Program-made: the position numbers and the translations under genes
Source of the DNA: JdFR-22 sp964534325
Lineage (GTDB): Archaea > Halobacteriota > Archaeoglobi > Archaeoglobales > Archaeoglobaceae
DNA length: 64,000 nucleotides
Reading direction: 5' to 3'
Assembly: GCA_964534325.1 (NCBI GenBank)
Contig: CAZHOR010000004.1
Span: forward strand, 107,275-171,274
Notes under the pieces: generated by a model
The model's database searches: none
What the model saw: only the letters and a program-made list of their open reading frames with translations
Told to the model about the DNA's origin: nothing
Shown: positions 33,104 to 41,714 of the stretch, in pieces
How the letters are laid out: each line of letters begins with the position of its first letter
Numbering within the stretch: position 1 is the stretch's first letter

Positions 33104-34300
33104 TCATTTTCTGGTTCGGGCACAACCGCATTCTAAAGCTGCCTGTTTTACAGCCTGAGCCACGGTCCATGCCACTTTTTTATCCAGAGCATTGGGAAGT
33201 ATGTGGTCTTTTCTTGGCTTCTGAACATAATCTGCGAGTGCATGTGCTGCTGCCAGCTTCATCTCATCTGTTATGCGGGTTGCTGCCGCGTCAAGTGCTC
33301 CTCTAAATATACCCGGGAATGCCAGGACGTTATTGATCTGGTTGGGGTAGTCGCTTCTCCCCGTGCCCACCACCGCTGCACCAGCCGATCTGGCGTCTTC
33401 CGGCATTATCTCAGGGATAGGGTTGGCCAGAGCCAGCACAACGGGGTCCGGGTTCATCGACTGCACCATTTCTGTGGTCACGATATCGGGTGCCGAAACC
33501 CCTATGAGCACGTCCGACCCCTGAAGTGCATTCTCAATCGTGCCAGTGCGGCCGTCATTATTTGTTTCGTGAGCAATTATGTACTTGTATTTGTTCTTCA
33601 ACAGGTTTTCCCTCTCCTTGTAGATAATACCCTTGCTATCGCAAACAAATATTTCCTTAACCGGGTCACAGAACTTTTCATGTGCCCCCAGACACTTCAA
33701 CAGTAGTGTTATTCCATATCCGGCGGCACCCGCTCCGATTAGAGTGATGGTCAGGTCGGAGAAATTCTTTCCCGTCACTCTGCAGGCGTTGATGAGGGCA
33801 GCCAGAACAACTACCGCTGTACCGTGCTGGTCATCGTGCATCACGGGAATGCCTATGTCCTGGAGCTCCTCCTCAATCTCAAAACAGCGGGGAGCAGAAA
33901 TGTCCTCCAGATTTATTCCTCCGAATACAGGCGATATATTCTTTATCTGGTCAGATAGGTCGTGCGACTTCTCCTTAAAACAGATGGGGATGGCATCAAT
34001 ATCTGCAAACTCTTTGAAGAGAATGCATTTACCCTCCATCACCGGTATTGCTCCATAGCCTCCGATATCGCCCAATCCCAGTACGGCTGAGCCATCACTT
34101 ACCACAGCAACACTATTCGACTTCATGGTATAGTTATAGGCCTCTTCAGGATCGCGGGCGATCCGTTTGCACACTTCAGCCACACCCGGAGTATATACGA
34201 CGGATAGATCGTGTCTGGTCTTGATCTTCGCTTTGGATTTCACGGAAATTTTTCCCTTGTGCTCCTTATGGAATTCAAGAGATTCCTCATAAATGTCCAT
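33104..34300 (-). CDS. Malic enzyme (malate dehydrogenase, oxaloacetate-decarboxylating)
   Basis: A 398-aa NAD(P)-dependent malic enzyme that interconverts malate with pyruvate plus CO2. Motifs are LSVVYTPGVAEVCKRIA, GLGDIGGYGAIPVMEGK, ISAPRCFEIEEEL, PVMHDDQHGTAVVVLAAL, the Rossmann LIGAGAAGYGI, and RSDYPNQINNVLAFPGIFRGALD. It heads a leftward set with fumarate reductase/succinate dehydrogenase and aspartase; the divergent neighbour is an aspartate/glutamate racemase gene. Cosubstrate preference is not evident. Confidence 0.93.
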   Translation of the reverse strand: MDIYEESLEFHKEHKGKISVKSKAKIKTRHDLSVVYTPGVAEVCKRIARDPEEAYNYTMKSNSVAVVSDGSAVLGLGDIGGYGAIPVMEGKCILFKEFADIDAIPICFKEKSHDLSDQIKNISPVFGGINLEDISAPRCFEIEEELQDIGIPVMHDDQHGTAVVVLAALINACRVTGKNFSDLTITLIGAGAAGYGITLLLKCLGAHEKFCDPVKEIFVCDSKGIIYKERENLLKNKYKYIIAHETNNDGRTGTIENALQGSDVLIGVSAPDIVTTEMVQSMNPDPVVLALANPIPEIMPEDARSAGAAVVGTGRSDYPNQINNVLAFPGIFRGALDAAATRITDEMKLAAAHALADYVQKPRKDHILPNALDKKVAWTVAQAVKQAALECGCARTRK

Positions 34301-34432
34301 AAGACGATAACATTTTGAAAATGGATATACCTTATGGTTATGTGCTCTTATCTAACTCCTCAAACCGAATTAATCGAATACGGAAAGAGAAAATGGCATC
34401 ATTTTTATATCTAACTTGAATTACCGGCAGTC

Positions 34433-35122
34433 ATGAAGACTATTGGCCTTCTGGGAGGCATGAGCTGGGAGTCAACCACTGAATATTATCGCATTACCAA
34501 TGAATTGGTAGCGAAAAAGCTGGACAAACTACATTCAGCGAAATGCATTCTCTACAGCTTTGATTTTGAGGAGATCGTGGAGTTGCAGTCCAGAGAGGAC
34601 TGGGAGCAGATGGGGGCACAATTGTCCCGTGCTGCACAAACGCTGGAGAAATCCGGTGCCGACATGGTCCTCATCTGCACCAACACCATGCACAAGGTGG
34701 CGGACGAAGTAGCCGGTTCCATTAACATACCTCTGGTCAATATCGTGGACGTAACGGCTGAAGAGATAAATTCTTGGGGAATAAGTGAAGTGGGCCTGCT
34801 GGGGACCAGATTCACCATGGAAGACGGATTCTACACCAAGAGACTGGAAGAGATGGGTATATCCACTCTTGTTCCGGATGATGGTGAGAGAGAAGTGGTC
34901 CACAACATAATATTCGACGAGCTATGCAAGGGGATAAGGACCGAAGAATCAAAACAGAGATTACTGGAAATCATTTCCGGTTTGGAGAGCAGGGGGGCTA
35001 AGGGAATAATTCTGGGCTGTACAGAGCTGCCTCTTTTGATAACATCTGATGAAATAAAGTCGGAGCTGTTCGATACCACTATCCTGCATGCCACAAGAGC
35101 TGTAGAGCTGGCGCTGAAGTGA
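34433..35122 (+). CDS. Aspartate/glutamate racemase family protein
   Basis: A 229-aa cofactor-independent racemase with the two catalytic cysteines in ICTNTMHKVAD and LGCTELPLL, and an N-terminal GLLGGMSWESTTEYY typical of the aspartate racemase branch. A TATA-like TTTTTATATC lies about 28 nt upstream, so the message is nearly leaderless. It is divergent from the malic enzyme gene; together with the aspartase it suggests D-aspartate use or supply. Specificity is inferred. Confidence 0.88.
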   Translation: MKTIGLLGGMSWESTTEYYRITNELVAKKLDKLHSAKCILYSFDFEEIVELQSREDWEQMGAQLSRAAQTLEKSGADMVLICTNTMHKVADEVAGSINIPLVNIVDVTAEEINSWGISEVGLLGTRFTMEDGFYTKRLEEMGISTLVPDDGEREVVHNIIFDELCKGIRTEESKQRLLEIISGLESRGAKGIILGCTELPLLITSDEIKSELFDTTILHATRAVELALK

Positions 35123-35191
35123 TTTTCGTAAAAATTTCTGGAAATCCGACAAGTTCAAAAATAATATAAATTGATGCTCGAAATGACACAT

Positions 35192-36604
35192 ATGAATGTT
35201 CTCGTGGTTGATGCAGGTGGCAGAGGAAATGCCATAGCTCACGTATTCTCCAGAAGTGATAAAGTAAAGAACGTATTTGTTGCCCCCGGAAACGCCGGAA
35301 GCAATTTCTTCCCCAAATGCCAGCAGGTTGACGTCTCATCCATCAGGGATCTGGACGAGATATTGAATTTCTCTAAAGAGAACGCCGACCTGGTTTTCGT
35401 GGGGCCAGAAGAGCCCTTGAGCCTGGGGCTGGTGGACATGCTCTATGAGGAGGGAATACCTGCCGTTGGTCCCAGTAAGGAGGCTACAATATTAGAATCC
35501 AGCAAGTGCTGGGCCAACGACTTCATGAAAAAGATCGGGGTGCCCATACCGGACTACAAGAACTTTGACGATGCTCAGGAAGCAAAGGAATATATCTCCC
35601 AGCACTACAGCTCCAAAGAGGGGAACCTGGTGGTAAAGGCTGACGGTCTGGCTGCCGGTAAGGGCGTCTTCGTCTGCGACTCCGAGGAGGAGGCTTTACT
35701 GGCAGTCGATAAGATAATGGTGGAAAAGAAGTTCGATGAAGCCGGGGACAAAGTGACCATCGAGGAAAGACTGTATGGTACTGAGGTGGCTTTCACCGCA
35801 GTTTGCGACGGCACTAATGTAAAGCCCTTTGGCCACGCCAAGGACTACAAGAGGGCATTCGACTCAGACGATATAGAGGGGATGAGGCATTTTAACATTG
35901 GACTCACGAAGAAGTTCATCACCAAAAAGGATGCGGAAAAGCTCTACCAGGAAGGAAAGCTGGTGAACCCCAACACCGGCGGTCTGGGTGCTATATCCCC
36001 CCACCCCAACATTGATGGAGAGCTGGAGAGCAAGATCATGGGAGAAGTTGTGGAGCCAATTATACAGAACTTCCGGAGAGAGGGAGGAGAGTTCAAGGGG
36101 ATCATCTATCCGGTCATAATGCTGGTAGAAGAGCAAGGTGAGATCGTCCCCAAGGTGCTGGAGATAAACGTGAGGGAGTGCGACCCGGGAGCTCAGGTGA
36201 AATTGCCCAGACTGAAAACCGACATGGTGGACATCTCCACAGCAATTATTGAAGGGACACTCAGGGACATTGAGGTCGAAATAGCTGACGACTGGTGCGT
36301 GGGAGTATGCGCCATCAGCGGAGCTCTGAAGGGCAGGGACGGACTGAAACCCGGCTACCCCGGAGAGCATTACACCAGCCAGCCCATGGAAGGCGTGGAG
36401 GAAGCCATGAAAGAAAGCATCCTCTACGCCAACGGTATATCCAAAACAAATGGCTACCAGACCACTGGCGGGAGAGTAATGACAGTAGTAGGGTACGCAC
36501 AGGATCGCGAGGAAGCAAGGAACAAAACATACTCTGCGATTAAGAAAATAGATTACCCTGGAATGAAATACAGGAAAACTATAGGGCTGGATGTCCCCGA
36601 TTAG
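35192..36604 (+). CDS. purD: Phosphoribosylamine-glycine ligase
   Basis: A 470-aa GAR synthetase of purine biosynthesis. Motifs are NVLVVDAGGRGNAIA at the N-terminus, ADLVFVGPEEPLSLGLVD, the ATP-grasp VVKADGLAAGKGVFV, NTGGLGAISPHP and the C-terminal LEINVRECDPGAQV. The start at 35192 fits a leaderless transcript because the TATA-like AATATAAATTG lies about 26 nt upstream; ATGs at 35174 and 35183 are alternatives. Lacks fused PurM/PurN, as expected in archaea. A few substitutions around the GEE region (here VEEQGEIVPK) are noted without functional claim. Confidence 0.95.
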   Translation: MNVLVVDAGGRGNAIAHVFSRSDKVKNVFVAPGNAGSNFFPKCQQVDVSSIRDLDEILNFSKENADLVFVGPEEPLSLGLVDMLYEEGIPAVGPSKEATILESSKCWANDFMKKIGVPIPDYKNFDDAQEAKEYISQHYSSKEGNLVVKADGLAAGKGVFVCDSEEEALLAVDKIMVEKKFDEAGDKVTIEERLYGTEVAFTAVCDGTNVKPFGHAKDYKRAFDSDDIEGMRHFNIGLTKKFITKKDAEKLYQEGKLVNPNTGGLGAISPHPNIDGELESKIMGEVVEPIIQNFRREGGEFKGIIYPVIMLVEEQGEIVPKVLEINVRECDPGAQVKLPRLKTDMVDISTAIIEGTLRDIEVEIADDWCVGVCAISGALKGRDGLKPGYPGEHYTSQPMEGVEEAMKESILYANGISKTNGYQTTGGRVMTVVGYAQDREEARNKTYSAIKKIDYPGMKYRKTIGLDVPD

Positions 36605-36659
36605 TTGAAATTAGAATAGAGAGTGAAATAAAAACTAAATCAAAATCAAATACTAATAT

Positions 36660-37202
36660 TTACTTTTTGGCTCTCTTATACTCTTTCAGCTGAGCATCCT
36701 GAGCAAAATATGTACTGCTGACGTGGCTTAAAGCCTCTCCGGCATCAATGACTCCGTCGTAGTAGCCATCTCTTACTTCTGCTTCCACCACTTCGCCAGC
36801 GATCCACACGTGGTCTCCCAGCTCTTCGCTGGATACGGTCTTGCACTCCATCCAACCCAGCGCATCGTCGATCCTTGGCGGTCTCACTTCCTTTGATGGT
36901 GAGCTGCTCAATCCTGCTTCTTCCAGCTCGTTAACTCCATAAGGAAATTTCTGTTCCAGGATGTGCAGGTGTTCTCCCAGCTTCTTTCCGGTTACATTGA
37001 CCACGAACTCCCCGTTCTTCTGGATGTTGGCCCACGTATCGTGCTGGGGATTGCATGAGAACCCCATGATCGGTGGGGAGAAGCTGATGGGCGAGTTGAA
37101 GCTGAAAGGAGCTGCATTAGCCTTCCCCTCGTCGGATACCGTAGTAACAATTATCACCGGCCTGACCAGCATGGTATGGAACTTGCTCTTATCCACATTC
37201 AT
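36660..37202 (-). CDS. Flavin reductase-like, FMN-binding split-barrel protein
   Basis: A 180-aa flavoprotein with the flavin reductase pattern RPVIIVTTVSDEGKANAAPFSF, PIMGFSCNPQHDTWANIQKNGEFVVNV and the late WIAGEVVEAEV. These archaeal proteins bind FMN and are thought to act as ferric reductases or flavoredoxins. GGGAGGT is 7 nt upstream of the ATG, a strong ribosome site. Partner unknown. Confidence 0.87.
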   Translation of the reverse strand: MNVDKSKFHTMLVRPVIIVTTVSDEGKANAAPFSFNSPISFSPPIMGFSCNPQHDTWANIQKNGEFVVNVTGKKLGEHLHILEQKFPYGVNELEEAGLSSSPSKEVRPPRIDDALGWMECKTVSSEELGDHVWIAGEVVEAEVRDGYYDGVIDAGEALSHVSSTYFAQDAQLKEYKRAKK

Positions 37203-37297
37203 GATATTACCTCCCGATTAAACCACATTATCGATTGTAATCTATCTCATAACCCGGAATCGCTATCACTATTTTACTTTTTCTTAGTTAATGGTTA

Positions 37298-38074
37298 TTA
37301 TACTTCAAATTCGGCTGCCACTACGGAGTGATCAGAAGGTTTTTCTTCCAATCTGGTCTGCAAATCGATGTAGCAGTCCTTCGACTTCTCTGCCAGAGAG
37401 GGAGTGGCCATAATGTGGTCCACTCTCCACCCCTTTCCTCTGTTAACTCCATCCTTAACCCTGTAATCAAAGAAGGAGTACTGGCCGGGTTCGGGATGGT
37501 GTTTGCGGAACACGTCCTCAAAACCCACGGATTTTACTTCTTTGAAGGAATTTCTGACGTCTTCATGGAAGCAGACGTGTCTTCTCTTATTCTGGGGATT
37601 GTCAACATCGATTTCTTCCGGAGCCACATTCAAGTCTCCTACCCACACCACATCCTGGTTTCCGGATACAGCCTTCTGCAAATATTCCTTGAGCCTGTCC
37701 AGCCACTCCAGCTTGTACTGGTATTTGGGACTATCTATCTTGTAGCCCTGGGGCACATAGGTGTTTATCACCGTGAAATAAGGGAACTCCGCCTTTATCA
37801 CCCGGTCCTTATCCTGTGGCTCGGAATCGAGGCCGAACTCAACACTCTCCGGCTCCTCGAGAGACGCTATGGCCACACCATTCCTTCCCTTTATGCCGCT
37901 GAACGTGACTTTATACCCGATCCTGTGGAACTCCGATTCGGGGAACTTCTTATCCTCTACTTTAGTTTCCTGCATGCAGAGGATGTCCGGCCGGTTCGCC
38001 TTAAGCCAGGGGATTACGATATGGGTGCGTGATCTAATGGAATTCACATTATAAGTTGCTACCTTGACCACCAT
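37298..38074 (-). CDS. xthA: Exodeoxyribonuclease III / AP endonuclease
   Basis: A 258-aa ExoIII-family enzyme for base excision repair. Start at 38074 (MVVKVATYNVNSIRSR); the open frame upstream to 38128 does not match the family. Motifs are ATYNVNSIR, ILCMQETKVEDKKFP with the metal Glu, INTYVPQGY, VVWVGDLNVAPEEIDVDNP and the C-terminal WRVDHIMATPSL with PSDHSVVAAEF. It is the last ordinary gene before the AT-rich island. Confidence 0.94.
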   Translation of the reverse strand: MVVKVATYNVNSIRSRTHIVIPWLKANRPDILCMQETKVEDKKFPESEFHRIGYKVTFSGIKGRNGVAIASLEEPESVEFGLDSEPQDKDRVIKAEFPYFTVINTYVPQGYKIDSPKYQYKLEWLDRLKEYLQKAVSGNQDVVWVGDLNVAPEEIDVDNPQNKRRHVCFHEDVRNSFKEVKSVGFEDVFRKHHPEPGQYSFFDYRVKDGVNRGKGWRVDHIMATPSLAEKSKDCYIDLQTRLEEKPSDHSVVAAEFEV

Positions 38075-38219
38075 ACATTCTTCTGACGGATTTAGGATGA
38101 AAAACTTTGTGTACTCTACGCGTACCACATTCTAACCAGACTCTGTAACTTATTGTGTATGGTGATAAAATCAGCATCTTAATATAATACCCTAAATTTT
38201 GAACTTTAAGGGGTTTAGG

Positions 38220-38657
38220 ATGGTTGAGAGGTTGAGAGATTTAAGGGAAAGAGAATATAGTAAAACTGGAGTTAGAATAGTAATTGATGCATCATACAGT
38301 TTTTTAACAACTACTGACTTGGAAGCTCTTTTGAAACATACACGTGTTCCTATTATGAGAGAATTTCGTAGGCGTGGTTCAGTTGGTTATAGAGATAGGT
38401 TGAATATTGAGGAAATAAAAACTGGGAATAGTATTCACCTTGATTTAAGTATTCTAGTTGATGTTGCTAAAATAGTTGCTGCAATGACTATATATGAGAC
38501 TTTGATCAAACCATACCTCTCAGAAAGTAATAGAGCATTAAAAGGATTGATAGGAAAAAGAAGGAACATTAAAAGGATTAAAAGAAAAATAATTGTTGAG
38601 GAAGAGATTGTAGAAGAAGAAACATTTGGAGAAGAGGAGTTGACCAATTGGGATTAA
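38220..38657 (+). CDS. Unknown protein of the accessory island
   Basis: About 145 aa, from the ATG at 38220 (MVERLRDLREREY); a GGGG stretch lies 8 nt upstream. The centre has VRIVIDASYSFLTTTDLEAL and a partly hydrophobic stretch LDLSILVDVAKIVAAMTIYE that could be a buried or membrane-associated helix. The C-terminus is basic then acidic. No family recognised. It ends where the 436-aa gene ends on the other strand (adjacent stops, convergent). Possibly a second component of the island system or an independent cargo gene. Confidence 0.6.
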   Translation: MVERLRDLREREYSKTGVRIVIDASYSFLTTTDLEALLKHTRVPIMREFRRRGSVGYRDRLNIEEIKTGNSIHLDLSILVDVAKIVAAMTIYETLIKPYLSESNRALKGLIGKRRNIKRIKRKIIVEEEIVEEETFGEEELTNWD

Positions 38658-39968
38658 CTAAAACTTATCGAGATATTCGAAAATACCTTTTTGAGTTGAT
38701 CTGGGAACTACTTCGTCAAGAATGTTCTTGTTTTCTATAAAACCGTCTTTTTTGCTTACATATGGTTCTATACAACCATTTTCTAGCAAAAATTGTTTTG
38801 TATTGTCTACTTCTTTGTTCTGTACAGAACTGTTAAACAATTTGTTTATTTCACCATGTTTTATAAGTAATTCTGATTTTGGTGGTAGTGAATTTGGGTA
38901 ACTACTCATTTTATAATAATAGTAGCTTGTAGGATCGAATAATCTGTTTCTATGGTAATTCAGGGCTTCTAAATATTCTTCTTTAGTATTGTAACCGTAT
39001 TTAGCAACTAATTCATTTAATTTTTCTTCGGTTAGTTCACCTCCTCCTTGCCCTCCTCTATTAACTCCAATAAAATCAGCACCAAAGAATTGTGACAAGA
39101 TATCTGAAGATATCGCTTTATCTAGTCTGGGGTCTGTATTGCTTTCTTTTTTGGTATGAGAGTAATAGAGAACTACGTTTGACAAACCAATAACATAATC
39201 TATATAACTTAGGAGAGTTCTCACTCTTCCAAAATAAGTTCCATGAATATGAGAACCGTTAAAATTAACCCAAATATTAGTATAACCTCTCTTTTTGTAA
39301 TGTTCTAGAATTCTATTAATCTTCTTATAGGTTAATTGGATTTGTATAGGAACAAAAATAGGTTTGTTGTTAAATTGTTCAAGTATTTCTACACTTTCAT
39401 CGATGTGTTTTAGGTACTCTTCTACTCCTATCGTTGCTTTTCCTTTCTCTTCTTTAATTCTTATATCAGGTACTAGGACGAAAGGCTTTGAACAAGCATG
39501 TATATGATCTAGTAAGGTACGGTAACTATCTCTCTCTAAAGGACGTATCTTTATAGGCTTGTCCGGATTCTTCTTGGAAGGTGGGAACACGTTTTCAACA
39601 AATGGGTTTCTAGGGAATACAAATGATATTTCGGTCAGAGAAGGTTCCCATAGTTTTCTCCTAATACCTAAAAAATCATTTAAACCACTAGTTTTATCCA
39701 TTTCAGCCTCTTCGAGAAGATAGTGTAGCCTATTCCAACTATCAAACATCGTGACACATTTACCGACTTCAAGAATTGGTCTTTTTACGTCTGCAAAATC
39801 TTTTAGTGACTTCTCATTTATTTTTCTACCTTCGATTGTTTTGACGGGAGTAACAAATTTTCTCCCTTTGTGACTTATTTCAAGGCTTTTGCTTATGCAA
39901 CAATCGTTATCATCTGCTTTGTTAAACTCCAAAACAGATATTTTAGGGTCAAAATCACTCACCATCAC
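38658..39968 (-). CDS. Unknown 436-aa protein, third gene of the Panacea/PIN operon
   Basis: A 436-aa protein without a family I can name. Alternating hydrophobic strands and helices (PFVLVPDIRI, KPIFVPIQIQ, TNIWVNFNGSHIHGTYFG, SNVVLYYSH, then SQFFGADFIGVNRGGQGGG) recall an alpha/beta or TIM-barrel enzyme. The N-terminal KGRKFVTPVKTIEG faintly recalls the start of tRNA-guanine transglycosylases, but the catalytic motifs of that family are not found. A polar C-terminal region of about 100 residues follows. It overlaps the PIN-like gene by 14 nt, so the two are translationally coupled. Confidence 0.72.
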   Translation of the reverse strand: MMVSDFDPKISVLEFNKADDNDCCISKSLEISHKGRKFVTPVKTIEGRKINEKSLKDFADVKRPILEVGKCVTMFDSWNRLHYLLEEAEMDKTSGLNDFLGIRRKLWEPSLTEISFVFPRNPFVENVFPPSKKNPDKPIKIRPLERDSYRTLLDHIHACSKPFVLVPDIRIKEEKGKATIGVEEYLKHIDESVEILEQFNNKPIFVPIQIQLTYKKINRILEHYKKRGYTNIWVNFNGSHIHGTYFGRVRTLLSYIDYVIGLSNVVLYYSHTKKESNTDPRLDKAISSDILSQFFGADFIGVNRGGQGGGELTEEKLNELVAKYGYNTKEEYLEALNYHRNRLFDPTSYYYYKMSSYPNSLPPKSELLIKHGEINKLFNSSVQNKEVDNTKQFLLENGCIEPYVSKKDGFIENKNILDEVVPRSTQKGIFEYLDKF

Positions 39969-40536
39969 AACCCCTATCTATTTTACTAATTACTGGTATT
40001 AGTATACTCTTATAACTTTTTGTATCCATACCACACGGTCTTTCTTTGTAACCAAGTTCTAAAGACTTCTTAATTGAGTTTAATATCTCAATAGCTCTCT
40101 TTTGGCTTATTTTTTTATCAAGACAACAACAATCCCTAATAAAACCTATAGTTCCCACGAGATTATCTTGTAATTGTGGAAAATGCCTCAATACGAATTT
40201 TCTTGGTCTTAAATCATCTAGTATCAAATAACTTAATATTCCCCAATCTTTCAAGAAATGAGCAATACCTATAGCTTCATATTCGCCATCTTTCATTTTG
40301 TCTATACTTCTACCAAAATAGGGTCTAATCAACTCGTAATAATTAAATTCCCCTAAATCTTCAACCTTTACTTTAAGCATCTCGTTTTTAGGGTTTTTCT
40401 CGAATACTTCAGAATTAATTCTTTCTCCCATATAAAAAGAATATGAGTCAAGAAAGTCAAATAGCCAATCTTCTCTTTCTAATTCGTTAAGGAAACATAT
40501 ATAAAAACTTGAATCCGATGAAATACATTCTCTCAT
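39955..40536 (-). CDS. PIN-like domain protein (predicted nuclease)
   Basis: A 193-aa protein with the layout of DUF3368-type PIN domains. An early Asp in SSDSSFYICFLNEL, an acidic EYEAIGIAHF helix (the usual GE.EAI position), a DD pair in LILDDLRPRKFV, the VGTIGFIRDC segment (usual TGT.G.L), then AIEILNSIKKS are all in family order. It is likely a metal-dependent ribonuclease. It lies 4 nt after the Panacea-like gene and overlaps the 436-aa gene, so it is the central gene of the operon and a candidate toxin or effector. Confidence 0.7.
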   Translation of the reverse strand: MRECISSDSSFYICFLNELEREDWLFDFLDSYSFYMGERINSEVFEKNPKNEMLKVKVEDLGEFNYYELIRPYFGRSIDKMKDGEYEAIGIAHFLKDWGILSYLILDDLRPRKFVLRHFPQLQDNLVGTIGFIRDCCCLDKKISQKRAIEILNSIKKSLELGYKERPCGMDTKSYKSILIPVISKIDRGCDGE

Positions 40537-40540
40537 TGTA

Positions 40541-41113
40541 TCATTTTGTTAAAAGGTTTTCGTACCTTTCTTCGTCGATTATCCCTCTTCTCCTTAGTTT
40601 ATTCGCTAATTCTTTCTTTTTACTCTCTATGTCATTATATACAATAGATTTTTCAATATAATTTGGATAAGTATCGTATATCAACAAAAGTAATTCTTCT
40701 TTCGATAAGTTATCATATAACTTCCTAACCATCCTGATACCCGAAAGTAAGTGTTTAAGCCTATCGTCATCTTTTACTTTATCATACAATTCCTTATACT
40801 CTCTCCGACCTTTATCGGTTAACCTGATGTGACCACCACTTAGTTTATCACCACTTTTTGGTGGATAATATACCCAATGATTATCCAGATAACTCGGATT
40901 TTTGATGGTTTCTTCAACTTCTCTTGAAAACGGTCCTCTATAATACGCAAGGAAGTTCATGTAATCTTCTAAATCTGGGTAAAAGTTTCTTAAGAGAAAA
41001 GCCTCTTTTTCGAGGTGTAGTAATGATAAGGTAATGTCATGTTCTCCTAAAACTAGAAGTAGGAACTTCTCAAATCCTCTTTGTTTAGAGTTAATGGTTT
41101 TGTCTTGATTCAT
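40541..41113 (-). CDS. Panacea/SocA-like domain protein (putative antitoxin)
   Basis: A 190-aa helical protein. The pattern LLHLEKEAFLL, NFLAYYRGPFSREVEETI, GGHIRLTDKGRREYKEL and ELLLLIYDTYPNYIEKSIVYNDI is close to the Panacea (DUF4065/SocA) fold, where a helix pair is followed by YGP-like and LT..G motifs and a C-terminal YP.Y..kS segment. Panacea proteins neutralise many unrelated toxins. First gene of the operon with the PIN-like gene directly behind (4 nt). The call rests on pattern only. Confidence 0.6.
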   Translation of the reverse strand: MNQDKTINSKQRGFEKFLLLVLGEHDITLSLLHLEKEAFLLRNFYPDLEDYMNFLAYYRGPFSREVEETIKNPSYLDNHWVYYPPKSGDKLSGGHIRLTDKGRREYKELYDKVKDDDRLKHLLSGIRMVRKLYDNLSKEELLLLIYDTYPNYIEKSIVYNDIESKKKELANKLRRRGIIDEERYENLLTK

Positions 41114-41167
41114 AATACTATCCTCAGCTTAAATTTTTTAATGCTTTAGAGTGTAATGAATGTTTTC

Positions 41168-41359
41168 TTATTTCTTCTCCTCATATACTCCTCCATATTT
41201 CACAATATTATCTCTGACAGCATCTTTGACGAATTCTTGAATTGATGCGAATCCTAATCTTTTATCCGATTCTATTATCCTAATTACTTCATTGACCATT
41301 TCTTCTGGTAAACTTACTTTCTTGTATTCGTCTTTAGTTTTTCCTTCATATGAAACCAT
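41168..41359 (-). CDS. Small ribbon-helix-helix protein
   Basis: A 63-aa protein with a beta-strand KKVSLPEEMVNEVIRIIES and helix GFASIQEFVKDAVRDNI, the RHH pattern of CopG/VapB-like regulators. It precedes the Panacea-like gene by 54 nt on the same strand and may autoregulate the operon or act as an additional antitoxin. Confidence 0.65.
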   Translation of the reverse strand: MVSYEGKTKDEYKKVSLPEEMVNEVIRIIESDKRLGFASIQEFVKDAVRDNIVKYGGVYEEKK

Positions 41360-41426
41360 ATATGGTACATATATGGAGGTGAAAGTACAAAAATTTTTCG
41401 TATAAATTATGAAAATTGAGAAAAAA

Positions 41427-41714
41427 TTAGCAAGTTGCTTCGGCTAAGTTATTGAAACTGGTTATCGTCTCTCCTGTTTGGTTCTTATATTTGGTTGCCA
41501 TGTAGATTAGGCTCTCCCAACTGTTCTCTAAGTCTAATTCGATTCCTGATGCTTCAGCAGGAGTTTTACCGTTAAGAGCTGAATGAGGTCTTAAGAAGTT
41601 ATAGTAAACGAACCATACCTTAAGCATTGATTCAGTCATTTCCTGATTATCCATACCCCTTCTACTTCTCAGCATATACTTAACCAAAAACTTTTTATAG
41701 TAATTCATATACAC
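41427..41714 (-). pseudogene. DDE transposase fragment (IS6/IS240-like C-terminus)
   Basis: The 95 aa contain FVYYNFLRPHSALNGKTPAEASGIEL, typical of the C-terminal end of DDE integrase-type transposases seen in archaeal IS6/IS240-like elements. The catalytic N-terminal and central parts are missing and the frame begins abruptly, so this is a remnant. No terminal inverted repeats were found. It sits at the right edge of the island, next to the truncated hsp20. Confidence 0.75.

Noticed and set aside
37328..38032. 234-aa + strand frame opposite exonuclease III
   Set aside because: Antisense shadow of a conserved gene.
39955..41113. Classical VapBC pair
   Set aside because: The PIN-like protein is longer than VapC and of DUF3368-like layout, and its upstream partner is Panacea-like rather than a VapB-type short antitoxin.
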